A stretch of 64,000 nt of DNA from Pseudomonas citri (GTDB taxonomy: Bacteria > Pseudomonadota > Gammaproteobacteria > Pseudomonadales > Pseudomonadaceae): the NCBI RefSeq assembly GCF_025336485.1, contig NZ_JAODAB010000014.1, positions 93,110 through 157,109 of the forward strand, written 5' to 3'. The notes below the pieces were generated by a model that was not told the origin of the DNA, did not search any database, and saw only the letters and a program-made list of their open reading frames with translations. Below, piece after piece: positions 34,850 to 43,155 of the stretch. The position numbers and the translations under genes were made by a program. Positions within the stretch are counted from its first letter, which is position 1. The number at the start of each line of letters is the position of its first letter.

Positions 34850-36118
34850 TTAGCCGTTGAACACATCATCCACGCTCTTGAGCGGGTAGTGCTTCGGATA
34901 CGGCAGGGTGGCCACGCCGGTCTCGATGGCGGCCTTGGCCACGGCATCGGAGATCAGGGTGATCAGGCGGGCATCCATAGGCTTCGGAATGATGTACTCA
35001 CGACCGAATTCCAGCTTGATGCCACCGTAGGCGTCGCACACTTCCTGAGGCACCGGCAGCTTGGCCAGTTCACGCAGGGCGTTGGCGGCAGCCACTTTCA
35101 TTTCTTCGTTGATGCGCTTGGCGCGAACGTCCAGGGCACCACGGAAGATGAATGGGAAGCCGAGGACGTTGTTGACCTGGTTCGGGTAGTCCGAACGACC
35201 GGTGGCCATGATCACGTCGCTGCGGGTGGCGTGAGCCAGTTCCGGGGAGATTTCCGGATCAGGGTTCGAGCAGGCGAACACGATCGGGTTTGGCGCCATG
35301 CGCAGCAGGTTTTCCGCGCTCAGCAGGTTTGGACCCGACAGGCCGACGAATACGTCGGCACCGTCCAGCGCGTCCGCCAGGGTACGCTTGTCGGTCGCGT
35401 GGGCGAAGACAGCCTTGTACTGGTTCAGGTCGTCACGGCCGGAGTGGATCACACCGGTACGGTCAACCATGAAGATGTTTTCGATCTTGGCACCCATGCT
35501 CACCAGCAACTTCATGCAGGAGATGGCCGCAGCGCCGGCACCCAGGCAGACGATCTTGGCTTCCGGCAGGGTTTTGCCAGCGATTTCCAGGGCGTTGATC
35601 ATGCCGGCGGCGGTCACGATCGCGGTGCCGTGCTGGTCATCGTGGAACACTGGAATGTCGCACTGTTCGATCAGGGCGCGTTCGATCTCGAAGCACTCAG
35701 GTGCCTTGATGTCTTCCAGGTTGATGCCACCGAAGGTGATGGAGATGCGCTTGACGGTGTCGATGAAGGCCTGTGGGCTTTCGGAGTCGACTTCGATGTC
35801 GAACACGTCGATGCCGGCGAAGCGCTTGAACAGGACACCCTTGCCTTCCATGACTGGCTTGGAGGCCAATGGACCGAGGTTACCCAGGCCGAGAATCGCG
35901 GTGCCATCGGAAATGACTGCAACCAGGTTGCCCTTGCCGGTGTACTTGTAGGCCAGTTCAGGGTCGCGAGCGATTTCGCGTACTGGCTCGGCTACGCCGG
36001 GGCTGTAGGCCAGCGACAGGTCGCGGGCAGTAGCAGTGGCCTTGGTGAGCTCGACACTCAGCTTTCCTGGACGAGGATTAGCGTGATATTCGAGAGCGGC
36101 AGTTTTCAGATCAGACAT
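34850..36118 (-). CDS. maeB: NADP-type malic enzyme
   Basis: A 422-residue enzyme that oxidatively decarboxylates malate to pyruvate, supplying NAD(P)H and linking the TCA cycle to gluconeogenesis. The malic N-domain (about 15-150) contains the catalytic YSPGVAEPVREI segment. The NAD(P) domain has the GAGAAAISCMKLL dinucleotide motif around 185-197 and a SGPNLLS loop. It is the short form without the phosphotransacetylase-like tail of E. coli MaeB. The gene is monocistronic with its own terminator. Confidence 0.93.
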   Translation of the reverse strand: MSDLKTAALEYHANPRPGKLSVELTKATATARDLSLAYSPGVAEPVREIARDPELAYKYTGKGNLVAVISDGTAILGLGNLGPLASKPVMEGKGVLFKRFAGIDVFDIEVDSESPQAFIDTVKRISITFGGINLEDIKAPECFEIERALIEQCDIPVFHDDQHGTAIVTAAGMINALEIAGKTLPEAKIVCLGAGAAAISCMKLLVSMGAKIENIFMVDRTGVIHSGRDDLNQYKAVFAHATDKRTLADALDGADVFVGLSGPNLLSAENLLRMAPNPIVFACSNPDPEISPELAHATRSDVIMATGRSDYPNQVNNVLGFPFIFRGALDVRAKRINEEMKVAAANALRELAKLPVPQEVCDAYGGIKLEFGREYIIPKPMDARLITLISDAVAKAAIETGVATLPYPKHYPLKSVDDVFNG

Positions 36119-36298
36119 GTGGGCATTCCGCTTTTACTGTGTTGGACAGACGGACCGCCGAGGATACGCGCCTCGCAAAGTCCCCACAAGACTGACCAGT
36201 CACCGCTGTCAAGCGCCCTACCCTACGACTTTGGGCCAAGAGCCGCGAAACACAAGGGTTATATGCATACAATCGCGGCACATAATGTCTACAATTTT

Positions 36299-37084
36299 TT
36301 ATTCCCCGACCGGACTCAACATCGCGGCATCGGTCAATGGCAACATCCAGCGCGCCTGACCGGGCTTCAAGCCACCTCGTCGCGAACGGTCCACAACCCA
36401 TCCACGGGCCTGGATCTGCTTGCCCCGCAGACCTTCCAGGGCGGCAACGTCGAACTGCGCCAGGACATTGGCCGCAACATGCAGCACAACCACGCCTTGC
36501 AATTCGATCCAAATACCGCCGCGATTGCGCTCAACCTTGCTCACACGGCCGCTGAGCACGGCGAAGCCAGACGCGCTGATCTGCTCCGCTTTCAGTACAG
36601 GTGATTGACGCCACACGCCCAGCCCGGCCTGACGGGCATGCCGCTCCGCGGCTTGCAGGCAATCGACCAAATCGACATTCGGCGCAACCGCCACTTGAAA
36701 ACCGAGCCCCTCGGCGAGCATCTGCGCCTCGAGGTTAGTGCCGTCGGCGCCGTATACATGGGCTAACGTGCGCCCGTAGTGATCTTTGCTGTCCTTGCCG
36801 GGCACCAGGCCAACTCGTCCGTTGCTGGCATTCACCAGCGCTTGCAGGCGCTTTTGCGCAACCACGGCAAACGGTTCGTCGGTACGGCCCTGTCGGCCCA
36901 ATTCAGGCGTGTTCAGGCCAATCAGGCGCACATTGCGACCATCGGCCAGGCGCAAGGTATCGCCATCCACCACGCGCTGCACCGCGACCGGCGCCAGGGC
37001 GCCCGGTGACGGGCAGAACGCCTGGACGCCGGGCAGCCAAATCGCAGACATAAAAAAGGCGCCCGCAAGGGACGCCTTTTTCAT
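36299..37084 (-). CDS. Secreted SNase-like (thermonuclease-family) nuclease
   Basis: A 261-residue exported protein. The signal peptide MKKASLAGAFF to VQA is followed by a staphylococcal-nuclease-like OB domain (about 25-155): VVDGDTLRL, VRLIGLNTPE with the catalytic Arg/Asp pattern, and GRTLAHVY. A roughly 80-residue C-terminal domain of unknown role follows (SGRVSKVERNRGGIWIEL). The start is taken at ATG 37084 for the clean signal peptide, but ATG 37114 (10 residues longer, behind a GAGG) cannot be excluded. The first codons overlap the rpmE terminator (see 37052-37081). It probably acts on nucleic acid in the periplasm or outside. Confidence 0.88.
   Translation of the reverse strand: MKKASLAGAFFMSAIWLPGVQAFCPSPGALAPVAVQRVVDGDTLRLADGRNVRLIGLNTPELGRQGRTDEPFAVVAQKRLQALVNASNGRVGLVPGKDSKDHYGRTLAHVYGADGTNLEAQMLAEGLGFQVAVAPNVDLVDCLQAAERHARQAGLGVWRQSPVLKAEQISASGFAVLSGRVSKVERNRGGIWIELQGVVVLHVAANVLAQFDVAALEGLRGKQIQARGWVVDRSRRGGLKPGQARWMLPLTDAAMLSPVGE
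37052..37081 (-). terminator. rpmE terminator embedded in nuclease start codons
   Basis: On the minus strand, AAAAAGGCG-bulge-CCC pairs with GGG-CGCCTTTTTT around a 4-base loop, with a six-U tail. It ends rpmE transcripts, yet it covers codons 2-11 of the nuclease frame. Confidence 0.85.
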
Positions 37085-37125
37085 CAGTCTGGAGCAGTCG
37101 TAACGACCATCCAAAATGATCAGCC

Positions 37126-37344
37126 TCAGGCCTTCTTCGCGCCGAAAGCACCGAAACGATCGGCGAACTTCTGAACGCGGCCGCCGGTGTCCAGAGTCTT
37201 CTGCTTACCGGTGTAGAACGGGTGGCACTCGTTGCAAACGTCGATCGCCAGGGCTTTGCCGTAGGTCGAACGGGTTTCGAACTTGTTGCCGCAGCTGCAA
37301 GTCACTGCAACGACTGGGTAGTCTGGATGGATATCGGTTTTCAT
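37126..37344 (-). CDS. rpmE: 50S ribosomal protein L31 (zinc-binding form)
   Basis: A 72-residue ribosomal protein of the large subunit. Four zinc-ligand cysteines are present (CSC near 16-18 and CNEC near 37-40), so this is the C+ form that is replaced by a zinc-free paralogue under zinc starvation. The chain begins MKTDIHPDYPVV, as in the family. It is divergent from priA, and its terminator lies 45 bp downstream. Confidence 0.98.
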   Translation of the reverse strand: MKTDIHPDYPVVAVTCSCGNKFETRSTYGKALAIDVCNECHPFYTGKQKTLDTGGRVQKFADRFGAFGAKKA

Positions 37345-37414
37345 GGTGTTTTCCTCAGGCTAGCGTGCCGCCACCCAACACTATTGTTGAATACCGCACG
37401 TAATTAGGGCGCGG

Positions 37415-37442
37415 ATTCTACCAGACAACGTCAATCGCGCAA
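37415..37442 (-). promoter_or_regulatory. Candidate rpmE promoter
   Basis: On the minus strand TTGCGC (37437-37442), 16 bp, then TAGAAT (37415-37420). The -10 matches 5 of 6 and the -35 is weak. The implied leader is about 65 nt. Confidence 0.45.
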
Positions 37443-37543
37443 GCTATGACTTGCACCAGCCGTCTGCTAGGCTCGCGCCGTCCTGTGCGCTCCCATCTTC
37501 AGCGCCAGCCTCACCCAATGCTTGGTTATTGAGATTGTCCCGC

Positions 37544-39763
37544 GTGCCCGACGCCATCCTGCGCCTCGCCCTGCCCTCGCCCCTGCGCCGCCTGTTCGAC
37601 TACCGCGCCCCGGCCGGGGTCCCACGCGCCCGGTTGCAGCCCGGCATGCGCCTGCGAGTGCCATTCGGTCGGCGGGAGATGATCGGGATCCTGGTGGAAG
37701 TCACCGACCGCAGCGAGGTGCCAGCCGACAAGCTCAAGCCGGCCCTGGCCCTGCTCGATGCCACCGCACCGCTGCCTGCCTCGCTGTTCAAGCTGTGCCT
37801 GTGGACGTCCCAGTATTATCAGCACAGCCTTGGCGACACCCTGAGCTGGGCCCTGCCGGTGTTGCTGCGCCAGGGCGAGCCAGCCGAGGCGCGCCAGGAG
37901 CGGTTCTGGTCGGTGGCAGCGGGCGCCTCGCTGGACGATCCGCGTATCGCCCGCGCCCCGCGCCAGCGTGAAGCATTGGCCACTCTCGCCCAGCACCCCC
38001 ACGGCGTGGCCCATCAGTTGCTGAGCAAGCTGATGCTCAGCAAGGACAGCCTCGATCTGCTGCTGGCCAAGGACCTGGTCCAGGTCGAAGTCCGCCGGCA
38101 CTCCAGCGGCGCCCACCATGAACATTGGCTGGCCCAGCCCGAATTGCCGCTCAATGCCGAACAGCGCGCCGCTTGCGAGGCAATTCGTGCGGGCTTCGAC
38201 AGTTATCACGCCTTTCTCCTGGCCGGCGTCACTGGCAGTGGTAAGACCGAGGTCTACCTGCAACTGATCCACCAGGCCCTGGAAGCCGGCAAGCAAGCCT
38301 TGGTGCTGATCCCGGAAATCAATCTCGGCCCACAGACCCTGGCGCGCTTCGAACAGCGCTTCAATGCCCGGATCGCCCTGCTGCACTCGGCAGTCAACGA
38401 TCGCGAGCGCCTGGATGCCTGGCTCGCCGCCCGGGACGGCGAGGCCGACATCATCATCGGCACCCGCTCGGCGCTGTTCACACCGATGAAGAATCCAGGC
38501 CTGATCATCATCGACGAAGAGCACGACGGCTCTTACAAGCAGCAGGAAGGCCTGCGCTACCACGCCCGCGACCTGGCGCTGGTGCGCGCTCGCCAGGAAA
38601 ACATTCCGATCGTCCTCGGCTCGGCCACGCCGTCCCTGGAAAGCCTGCACAACGCCCACACCGGCCGCTACGGCCTGCTCCGCCTCAACGAACGGGCCGG
38701 CGGCGCCAAGCAGCCGCGCTTCCTGCGCCTGGACGTGAAGAGCCGCCCCCTGGACAGCGGCATTTCCGGGCCCATGCAACAGGCCATCGGCCAGACGCTG
38801 GCGGCCGGGCAACAGGTGCTGGTGTTCCTCAACCGCCGAGGGTTCGCCCCGACCCTGCTGTGCCACGACTGCGGCTGGATGTCCGGCTGCGAACGTTGCG
38901 ACGCGCGGATGACCGTGCATCAACGCCACGGCGAACTGCGCTGCCATCACTGCGGCCACGTCGAACGCGTACCCAGGCATTGCCCCCAGTGCGGCAAGGT
39001 GGATTTGCGCCCGGTCGGCGCCGGCACCGAACGCGCCGAAGAACGATTGGCCATCCTGTTCCCCGACTACCCGGTATTGCGGGTCGATCGCGACAGCACC
39101 TCGCGCAAGGACGCGATGAACCAGCTGTTCGCCACGATCCAGAAGGGCCAGCCGTGCATCCTGGTAGGCACGCAGATGCTCGCCAAGGGACACCACTTCC
39201 CCCGCGTCACGCTGGTGGCGATCCTGGACGCCGACGGCGGGCTGTTCTCGGGTGATTTCCGCGCCAGCGAGCGCATGGCGCAACTGATTGTCCAGGTCGC
39301 AGGCAGAGCCGGGCGGGCCGAAGAACCGGGCAAGGTGATCATCCAGACGCACCTGGCCGAACATCCCCTGTTGATCCAATTGACCGAACAAGGTTACTTC
39401 GCCTTCGCCGAACAGGCCTTGAGCGAACGCCGCAGCGCCGGCCTGCCGCCGTTCGCGCACCTGGCGCTGTTGCGGGCCGAAGCCCACAAGCCGGGGCAGG
39501 CCGAAGGTTTCCTCGACGAGGCCTGCAGCGAAGCCGAGCGCCTGCTGGCCCAACAGAATCTCAGCGGCATCGAGCTGCTGGGCCCGGTGCCGGCACCGAT
39601 GGAGCGCCGGGCCGGGCGCTATCGCGCGCAGCTTTTATTACAGGCCAATGCCCGGGCGCCATTGCATCGGCTGCTGAGCGCCTGGCTGCTGGTACTGGAA
39701 CAGATGCCCAGCGGACGAGCGGTACGCTGGTCGCTGGATGTCGACCCGGTGGATTTGTACTGA
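37544..39763 (+). CDS. priA: Primosomal replication-restart helicase PriA
   Basis: A 739-residue 3'-5' DNA helicase that recognises stalled forks and reloads the replisome. An N-terminal DNA-binding domain (1-180) precedes Walker A GVTGSGKT (228-235) and the DEEH box (IIDEEHDGSYKQ). The zinc-binding insert carries paired cysteines (CHDCGWMSGCERC and CHHCGH...CPQCGK), followed by helicase motif VI. GTG 37544 is chosen because it gives the family N-terminus (M)PDAILRLALPSPLRR and length. The frame is open further upstream without homology. Confidence 0.97.
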   Translation: MPDAILRLALPSPLRRLFDYRAPAGVPRARLQPGMRLRVPFGRREMIGILVEVTDRSEVPADKLKPALALLDATAPLPASLFKLCLWTSQYYQHSLGDTLSWALPVLLRQGEPAEARQERFWSVAAGASLDDPRIARAPRQREALATLAQHPHGVAHQLLSKLMLSKDSLDLLLAKDLVQVEVRRHSSGAHHEHWLAQPELPLNAEQRAACEAIRAGFDSYHAFLLAGVTGSGKTEVYLQLIHQALEAGKQALVLIPEINLGPQTLARFEQRFNARIALLHSAVNDRERLDAWLAARDGEADIIIGTRSALFTPMKNPGLIIIDEEHDGSYKQQEGLRYHARDLALVRARQENIPIVLGSATPSLESLHNAHTGRYGLLRLNERAGGAKQPRFLRLDVKSRPLDSGISGPMQQAIGQTLAAGQQVLVFLNRRGFAPTLLCHDCGWMSGCERCDARMTVHQRHGELRCHHCGHVERVPRHCPQCGKVDLRPVGAGTERAEERLAILFPDYPVLRVDRDSTSRKDAMNQLFATIQKGQPCILVGTQMLAKGHHFPRVTLVAILDADGGLFSGDFRASERMAQLIVQVAGRAGRAEEPGKVIIQTHLAEHPLLIQLTEQGYFAFAEQALSERRSAGLPPFAHLALLRAEAHKPGQAEGFLDEACSEAERLLAQQNLSGIELLGPVPAPMERRAGRYRAQLLLQANARAPLHRLLSAWLLVLEQMPSGRAVRWSLDVDPVDLY

Positions 39764-39920
39764 TCCCTTACCCTGTGAAAGCGATCCCACAGGAATCTGG
39801 GTACGACAAAACCCCAACCGACCCGCTACAGTTGGCAAGCCCGCCTTCGCCACGGATAATGCCCAGTTTTTCCACCAGCGCATCGAAGCGCCGCCGCGCC
39901 TGCGGTTGAAAGAGAAGACC

Positions 39921-41657
39921 ATGAAAGACACCATTCGCCAGCTCATCCAGCAAGCCATCACCCAACTCGTCGCTGACGGTGTGTTGCCAGAAGGCCTGTC
40001 GCCGGCGATTCAGGTCGAAAACACTCGCGACAAGACCCACGGCGACTTCGCCAGCAACATCGCGATGATGCTCGCCAAACCGGCCGGCATGAAGCCGCGG
40101 GACCTGGCCGAGAAAATCATCGCCGCGCTGCCGGCGGATGAAAACGTCAGCAAGGCCGACATCGCGGGCCCCGGCTTCATCAATTTCTTCCAGAACACCC
40201 AGGCCCTGGCTTCGCGCCTGGACGCGGCCCTGGCCGACGCACGCATCGGCGTGCGCAAGGCCGGCCCGCTGCAACGCACCGTGGTCGACCTCTCGGCCCC
40301 CAACCTCGCCAAGGAAATGCACGTCGGCCACCTGCGCTCGACCATCATCGGCGACGGCGTGGCCCGGGTGCTGGAGTTCCTCGGCGACACGGTGATCCGC
40401 CAGAACCACGTTGGCGACTGGGGCACCCAGTTCGGCATGCTGATGGCTTACCTGCAGGAAAACCCGATCACCAGCGATGAACTGTCGGACCTGGAGAATT
40501 TCTACCGTGCCGCCAAGCAACGCTTCGACGAGTCGCCCGAGTTCGCCGACCGCGCCCGTGGCCTGGTGGTCAAGCTGCAGGCCGGCGACGCCGAGTGCCT
40601 GGCGCTGTGGACCCGGTTCAAGGACATCTCCCTGTCCCACTGCCAGAAGATCTACGAGCTGCTGAACGTCAAATTGACCATGGCCGACGTGATGGGCGAA
40701 AGCGCCTATAACGACGACCTGATCAACGTGGTCAACGACCTCAAGGCCAAGGGCATGCTGGTCGAAAGCAACGGCGCCCAGTGCGTGTTCCTCGATCAGT
40801 TCAAGACCGCCGACGGCGAGCCGCTGCCGGTGATCATCGTCAAGGCCGACGGCGGCTACCTCTACGCCACCACCGACCTGGCGGCCGTGCGCTACCGCAA
40901 CGGCGTGCTCAAGGCCGATCGCGTGCTGTACTTCGTCGACCAGCGCCAGGCCCTGCACTTCCAGCAGGTGTTCGAAGTGGCACGCCAGGCGGGCTTCGTG
41001 ACCCGCCCGATGGAGATGGAGCACATGGGCTTTGGCACCATGAACGGTGCCGACGGCCGTCCGTTCAAGACCCGCGACGGCGGCACGGTGAAACTGATCG
41101 ACCTGCTGACCGAGGCCCAGGAACGAGCCTACGCGCTGGTCAAGGGCAAGAACCCTGACCTGGCCGAGGACGAGCTGCGCCAGATCGCCAAGGTGGTGGG
41201 CATCGACGCGGTGAAATACGCCGACCTGTCCAAGCACCGCACCAGCGACTACAGCTTCAATTTCGACCTGATGCTCAACTTCGAAGGCAACACCGCGCCC
41301 TACCTGCTGTACGCCTACACCCGCGTGGCGGGGGTGTTCCGCAAGCTCGGCAAGGGCCTGGACGAAGTGGAGGGCCAGATCGTGCTCGAAGCTTCTCAGG
41401 AACAGGATCTGGCGGCCAAACTGGCGCAGTTCGGCGAAGTGCTGAACAACGTCGCCGACAAGGGCACGCCGCACACCCTGTGCGCCTACCTGTATGACGT
41501 GGCCGGCCTGTTCTCCAGCTTCTACGAGAACTGCCCGATCCTCAGCGCCGATACCCCGCAGCAGATGCAAAGCCGCCTGCGCCTCGCGGCACTGACCGCG
41601 CGTACGCTCAAGCAAGGCCTGGAGCTGCTGGGCCTGGAAACCCTGGAGCGCATGTAA
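39921..41657 (+). CDS. argS: Arginyl-tRNA synthetase
   Basis: A 578-residue class I synthetase that charges tRNA-Arg. The Arg-specific N-terminal domain (1-110) precedes the catalytic core with SAPNLAKEMHVGHLRST (HIGH variant HVGH, around 133). A DALR anticodon-binding domain occupies the last 120 residues (TAPYLLYAYTRVAGV onward). ATG 39921 gives the family start MKDTIRQLIQQA. The KMSKS motif is replaced by a KTRDGG segment, as usual in this subgroup. Confidence 0.98.
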   Translation: MKDTIRQLIQQAITQLVADGVLPEGLSPAIQVENTRDKTHGDFASNIAMMLAKPAGMKPRDLAEKIIAALPADENVSKADIAGPGFINFFQNTQALASRLDAALADARIGVRKAGPLQRTVVDLSAPNLAKEMHVGHLRSTIIGDGVARVLEFLGDTVIRQNHVGDWGTQFGMLMAYLQENPITSDELSDLENFYRAAKQRFDESPEFADRARGLVVKLQAGDAECLALWTRFKDISLSHCQKIYELLNVKLTMADVMGESAYNDDLINVVNDLKAKGMLVESNGAQCVFLDQFKTADGEPLPVIIVKADGGYLYATTDLAAVRYRNGVLKADRVLYFVDQRQALHFQQVFEVARQAGFVTRPMEMEHMGFGTMNGADGRPFKTRDGGTVKLIDLLTEAQERAYALVKGKNPDLAEDELRQIAKVVGIDAVKYADLSKHRTSDYSFNFDLMLNFEGNTAPYLLYAYTRVAGVFRKLGKGLDEVEGQIVLEASQEQDLAAKLAQFGEVLNNVADKGTPHTLCAYLYDVAGLFSSFYENCPILSADTPQQMQSRLRLAALTARTLKQGLELLGLETLERM

Positions 41658-41658
41658 G

Positions 41659-42354
41659 TTGGCCGCCAAGAAAAAACCTGCACCCAAACGCGGCGCCAGT
41701 CGTTACCAACCCCCGGCCAAGAAGCCGATTCCGGGCTGGTTGTGGATGGCCATCGGCTTGTCCGTCGGCGCTTTCATTGTGTTCCTGATGAAACTGGAGC
41801 CGGGCCAGGGCGACGACGTCAAGCGCGTCAAGCAAGAGCAGCAGAAAGCCACGCGCATCGCCGAGGCCAACAAGACCCCGCCGAGCCCGACGCAACCGGT
41901 GAAGCCGAAATACGACTTCTACACCCTGTTGCCGGAATCGGAAGTCATCGTGCCGCCCGAAGCCGTGCCGGAGAAGACCCTGCCGACCCCGCAAGTGCCC
42001 ACTGCCCCCGTGACCCCGGCCGAAGCGGCGAAAATCGACACCGCCCGCGCCCAGGCGGCACTGGCCGGTATCACCCCGCCCCCGGCCCCGCCGGTACAAA
42101 AGGCCGCGCCAGTGACCAAGTTCTTCCTGCAAGCCGGCTCCTTCCGCAAGGAAGCCGACGCCGACAAGGTGCGCGCGCAGATCATCCTGCTGGGCCAGTC
42201 CGTGTCGGTGGAGTCTGGAACGGTGAAGGACGAGACCTGGTACCGGGTATTGGTCGGTCCGTACAGCAACCGGGAAGAGCTGACCAAGGCCCAGAAACAA
42301 CTGGCCGGAAGCGGTTTTAGCAACTTGTTGTTACAACAACGTCAGAGCCGCTGA
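41659..42354 (+). CDS. FtsN-like SPOR-domain protein
   Basis: A 231-residue bitopic inner-membrane protein. A basic cytoplasmic N-terminus (AAKKKPAPKRG) precedes a membrane helix at about 26-42 (WLWMAIGLSVGAFIVFL), a Pro/Ala-rich periplasmic linker and a C-terminal SPOR domain (about 150-228) that binds septal peptidoglycan. The layout matches FtsN, the divisome activator, but sequence alone does not prove equivalence. It starts with TTG one base after the argS stop, so translation is probably coupled. Confidence 0.92.
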   Translation: MAAKKKPAPKRGASRYQPPAKKPIPGWLWMAIGLSVGAFIVFLMKLEPGQGDDVKRVKQEQQKATRIAEANKTPPSPTQPVKPKYDFYTLLPESEVIVPPEAVPEKTLPTPQVPTAPVTPAEAAKIDTARAQAALAGITPPPAPPVQKAAPVTKFFLQAGSFRKEADADKVRAQIILLGQSVSVESGTVKDETWYRVLVGPYSNREELTKAQKQLAGSGFSNLLLQQRQSR

Positions 42355-42373
42355 ACAGACAGGCAACCCATCT

Positions 42374-42463
42374 TTGTGAGAGCAAGGCTTGCCCGCGATG
42401 CAGCCGCCTCCGCCCCCAGGGCGAACCGCGTTGACTTCATCGCGGGCAAGCCTTGCTCCCACA
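42374..42463. repeat. Paired REP-type inverted repeat
   Basis: Arms GAGAGCAAGGCTTGCCCGCG and CGCGGGCAAGCCTTGCTCCC face each other across about 38 bp. Same family as the 16.5-kb unit. It separates the SPOR gene from the hslVU promoter. Confidence 0.8.
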
Positions 42464-42500
42464 GGTAAGGAGAACCGCTTGTCAGCACCCCCTCCTCGCA

Positions 42501-42528
42501 GTTGAAAATCCCCGCGCCACCCCCATAT
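42501..42528 (+). promoter_or_regulatory. Sigma-32 heat-shock promoter of hslVU
   Basis: GTTGAAA (42501-42507), 13 bp, then CCCCATAT (42521-42528), against consensus CTTGAAA-N13-CCCCATNT: one mismatch in the -35 and none in the -10. Transcription would start near 42535. Confidence 0.85.
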
Positions 42529-42574
42529 GAGTTCCATCCGGGCATTTTCGCCCCGCTGCGTGGAGACTCTTCCC

Positions 42575-43105
42575 TTGACCACCATCGTTTCAGTCCGCCG
42601 TCATGGCAAAGTCGTCATGGGCGGCGACGGCCAGGTTTCACTGGGCAACACCGTGATGAAAGGCAACGCGAAGAAAGTCCGTCGCCTGTATCACGGCGAG
42701 GTCATCGCCGGTTTCGCCGGGGCCACCGCCGACGCCTTCACCTTGTTCGAACGTTTCGAAGGCCAACTGGAGAAACACCAGGGGCATCTGGTCCGCGCCG
42801 CCGTGGAGCTGGCCAAGGAATGGCGCACCGACCGTTCCCTGAGCCGCCTCGAAGCCATGCTCGCGGTCGCTAACAAGGACGCCTCCCTGATCATCACCGG
42901 CAATGGCGACGTGGTTGAGCCCGAAGATGGCTTGATTGCCATGGGCTCCGGTGGCGCCTACGCCCAGGCCGCCGCGAGCGCCCTGCTGAAAAAGACTGAT
43001 CTGTCGGCCCGCGAAATCGTCGAGACTGCCCTGGGCATCGCCGGCGACATCTGCGTCTTCACCAACCACACCCAGACCATTGAGGAGCAGGACCTCGCCG
43101 AATAA
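42575..43105 (+). CDS. hslV: ATP-dependent protease peptidase subunit HslV
   Basis: A 176-residue proteasome-like Thr protease that forms the double-hexamer core of HslUV (ClpQY). The nucleophile Thr follows the initiator in (M)TTIVSVRRHGKVVMGGDGQ. The start is TTG 42575, with GGAGA about 8 bp upstream and exact family length. An in-frame ATG at 42527 lies inside the sigma-32 -10 box and cannot be on the mRNA. It is followed by hslU after 50 bp, forming a heat-shock operon. Confidence 0.97.
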   Translation: MTTIVSVRRHGKVVMGGDGQVSLGNTVMKGNAKKVRRLYHGEVIAGFAGATADAFTLFERFEGQLEKHQGHLVRAAVELAKEWRTDRSLSRLEAMLAVANKDASLIITGNGDVVEPEDGLIAMGSGGAYAQAAASALLKKTDLSAREIVETALGIAGDICVFTNHTQTIEEQDLAE

Positions 43106-43155
43106 GCCTGCCATTCGTGCAACGGCTCATTCTTGCTTGAGGACCGCCAATTATT

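Noticed and set aside
42527..42574. ATG start for hslV at 42527
   Set aside because: It lies inside the sigma-32 -10 element and would block the N-terminal Thr of the mature peptidase.
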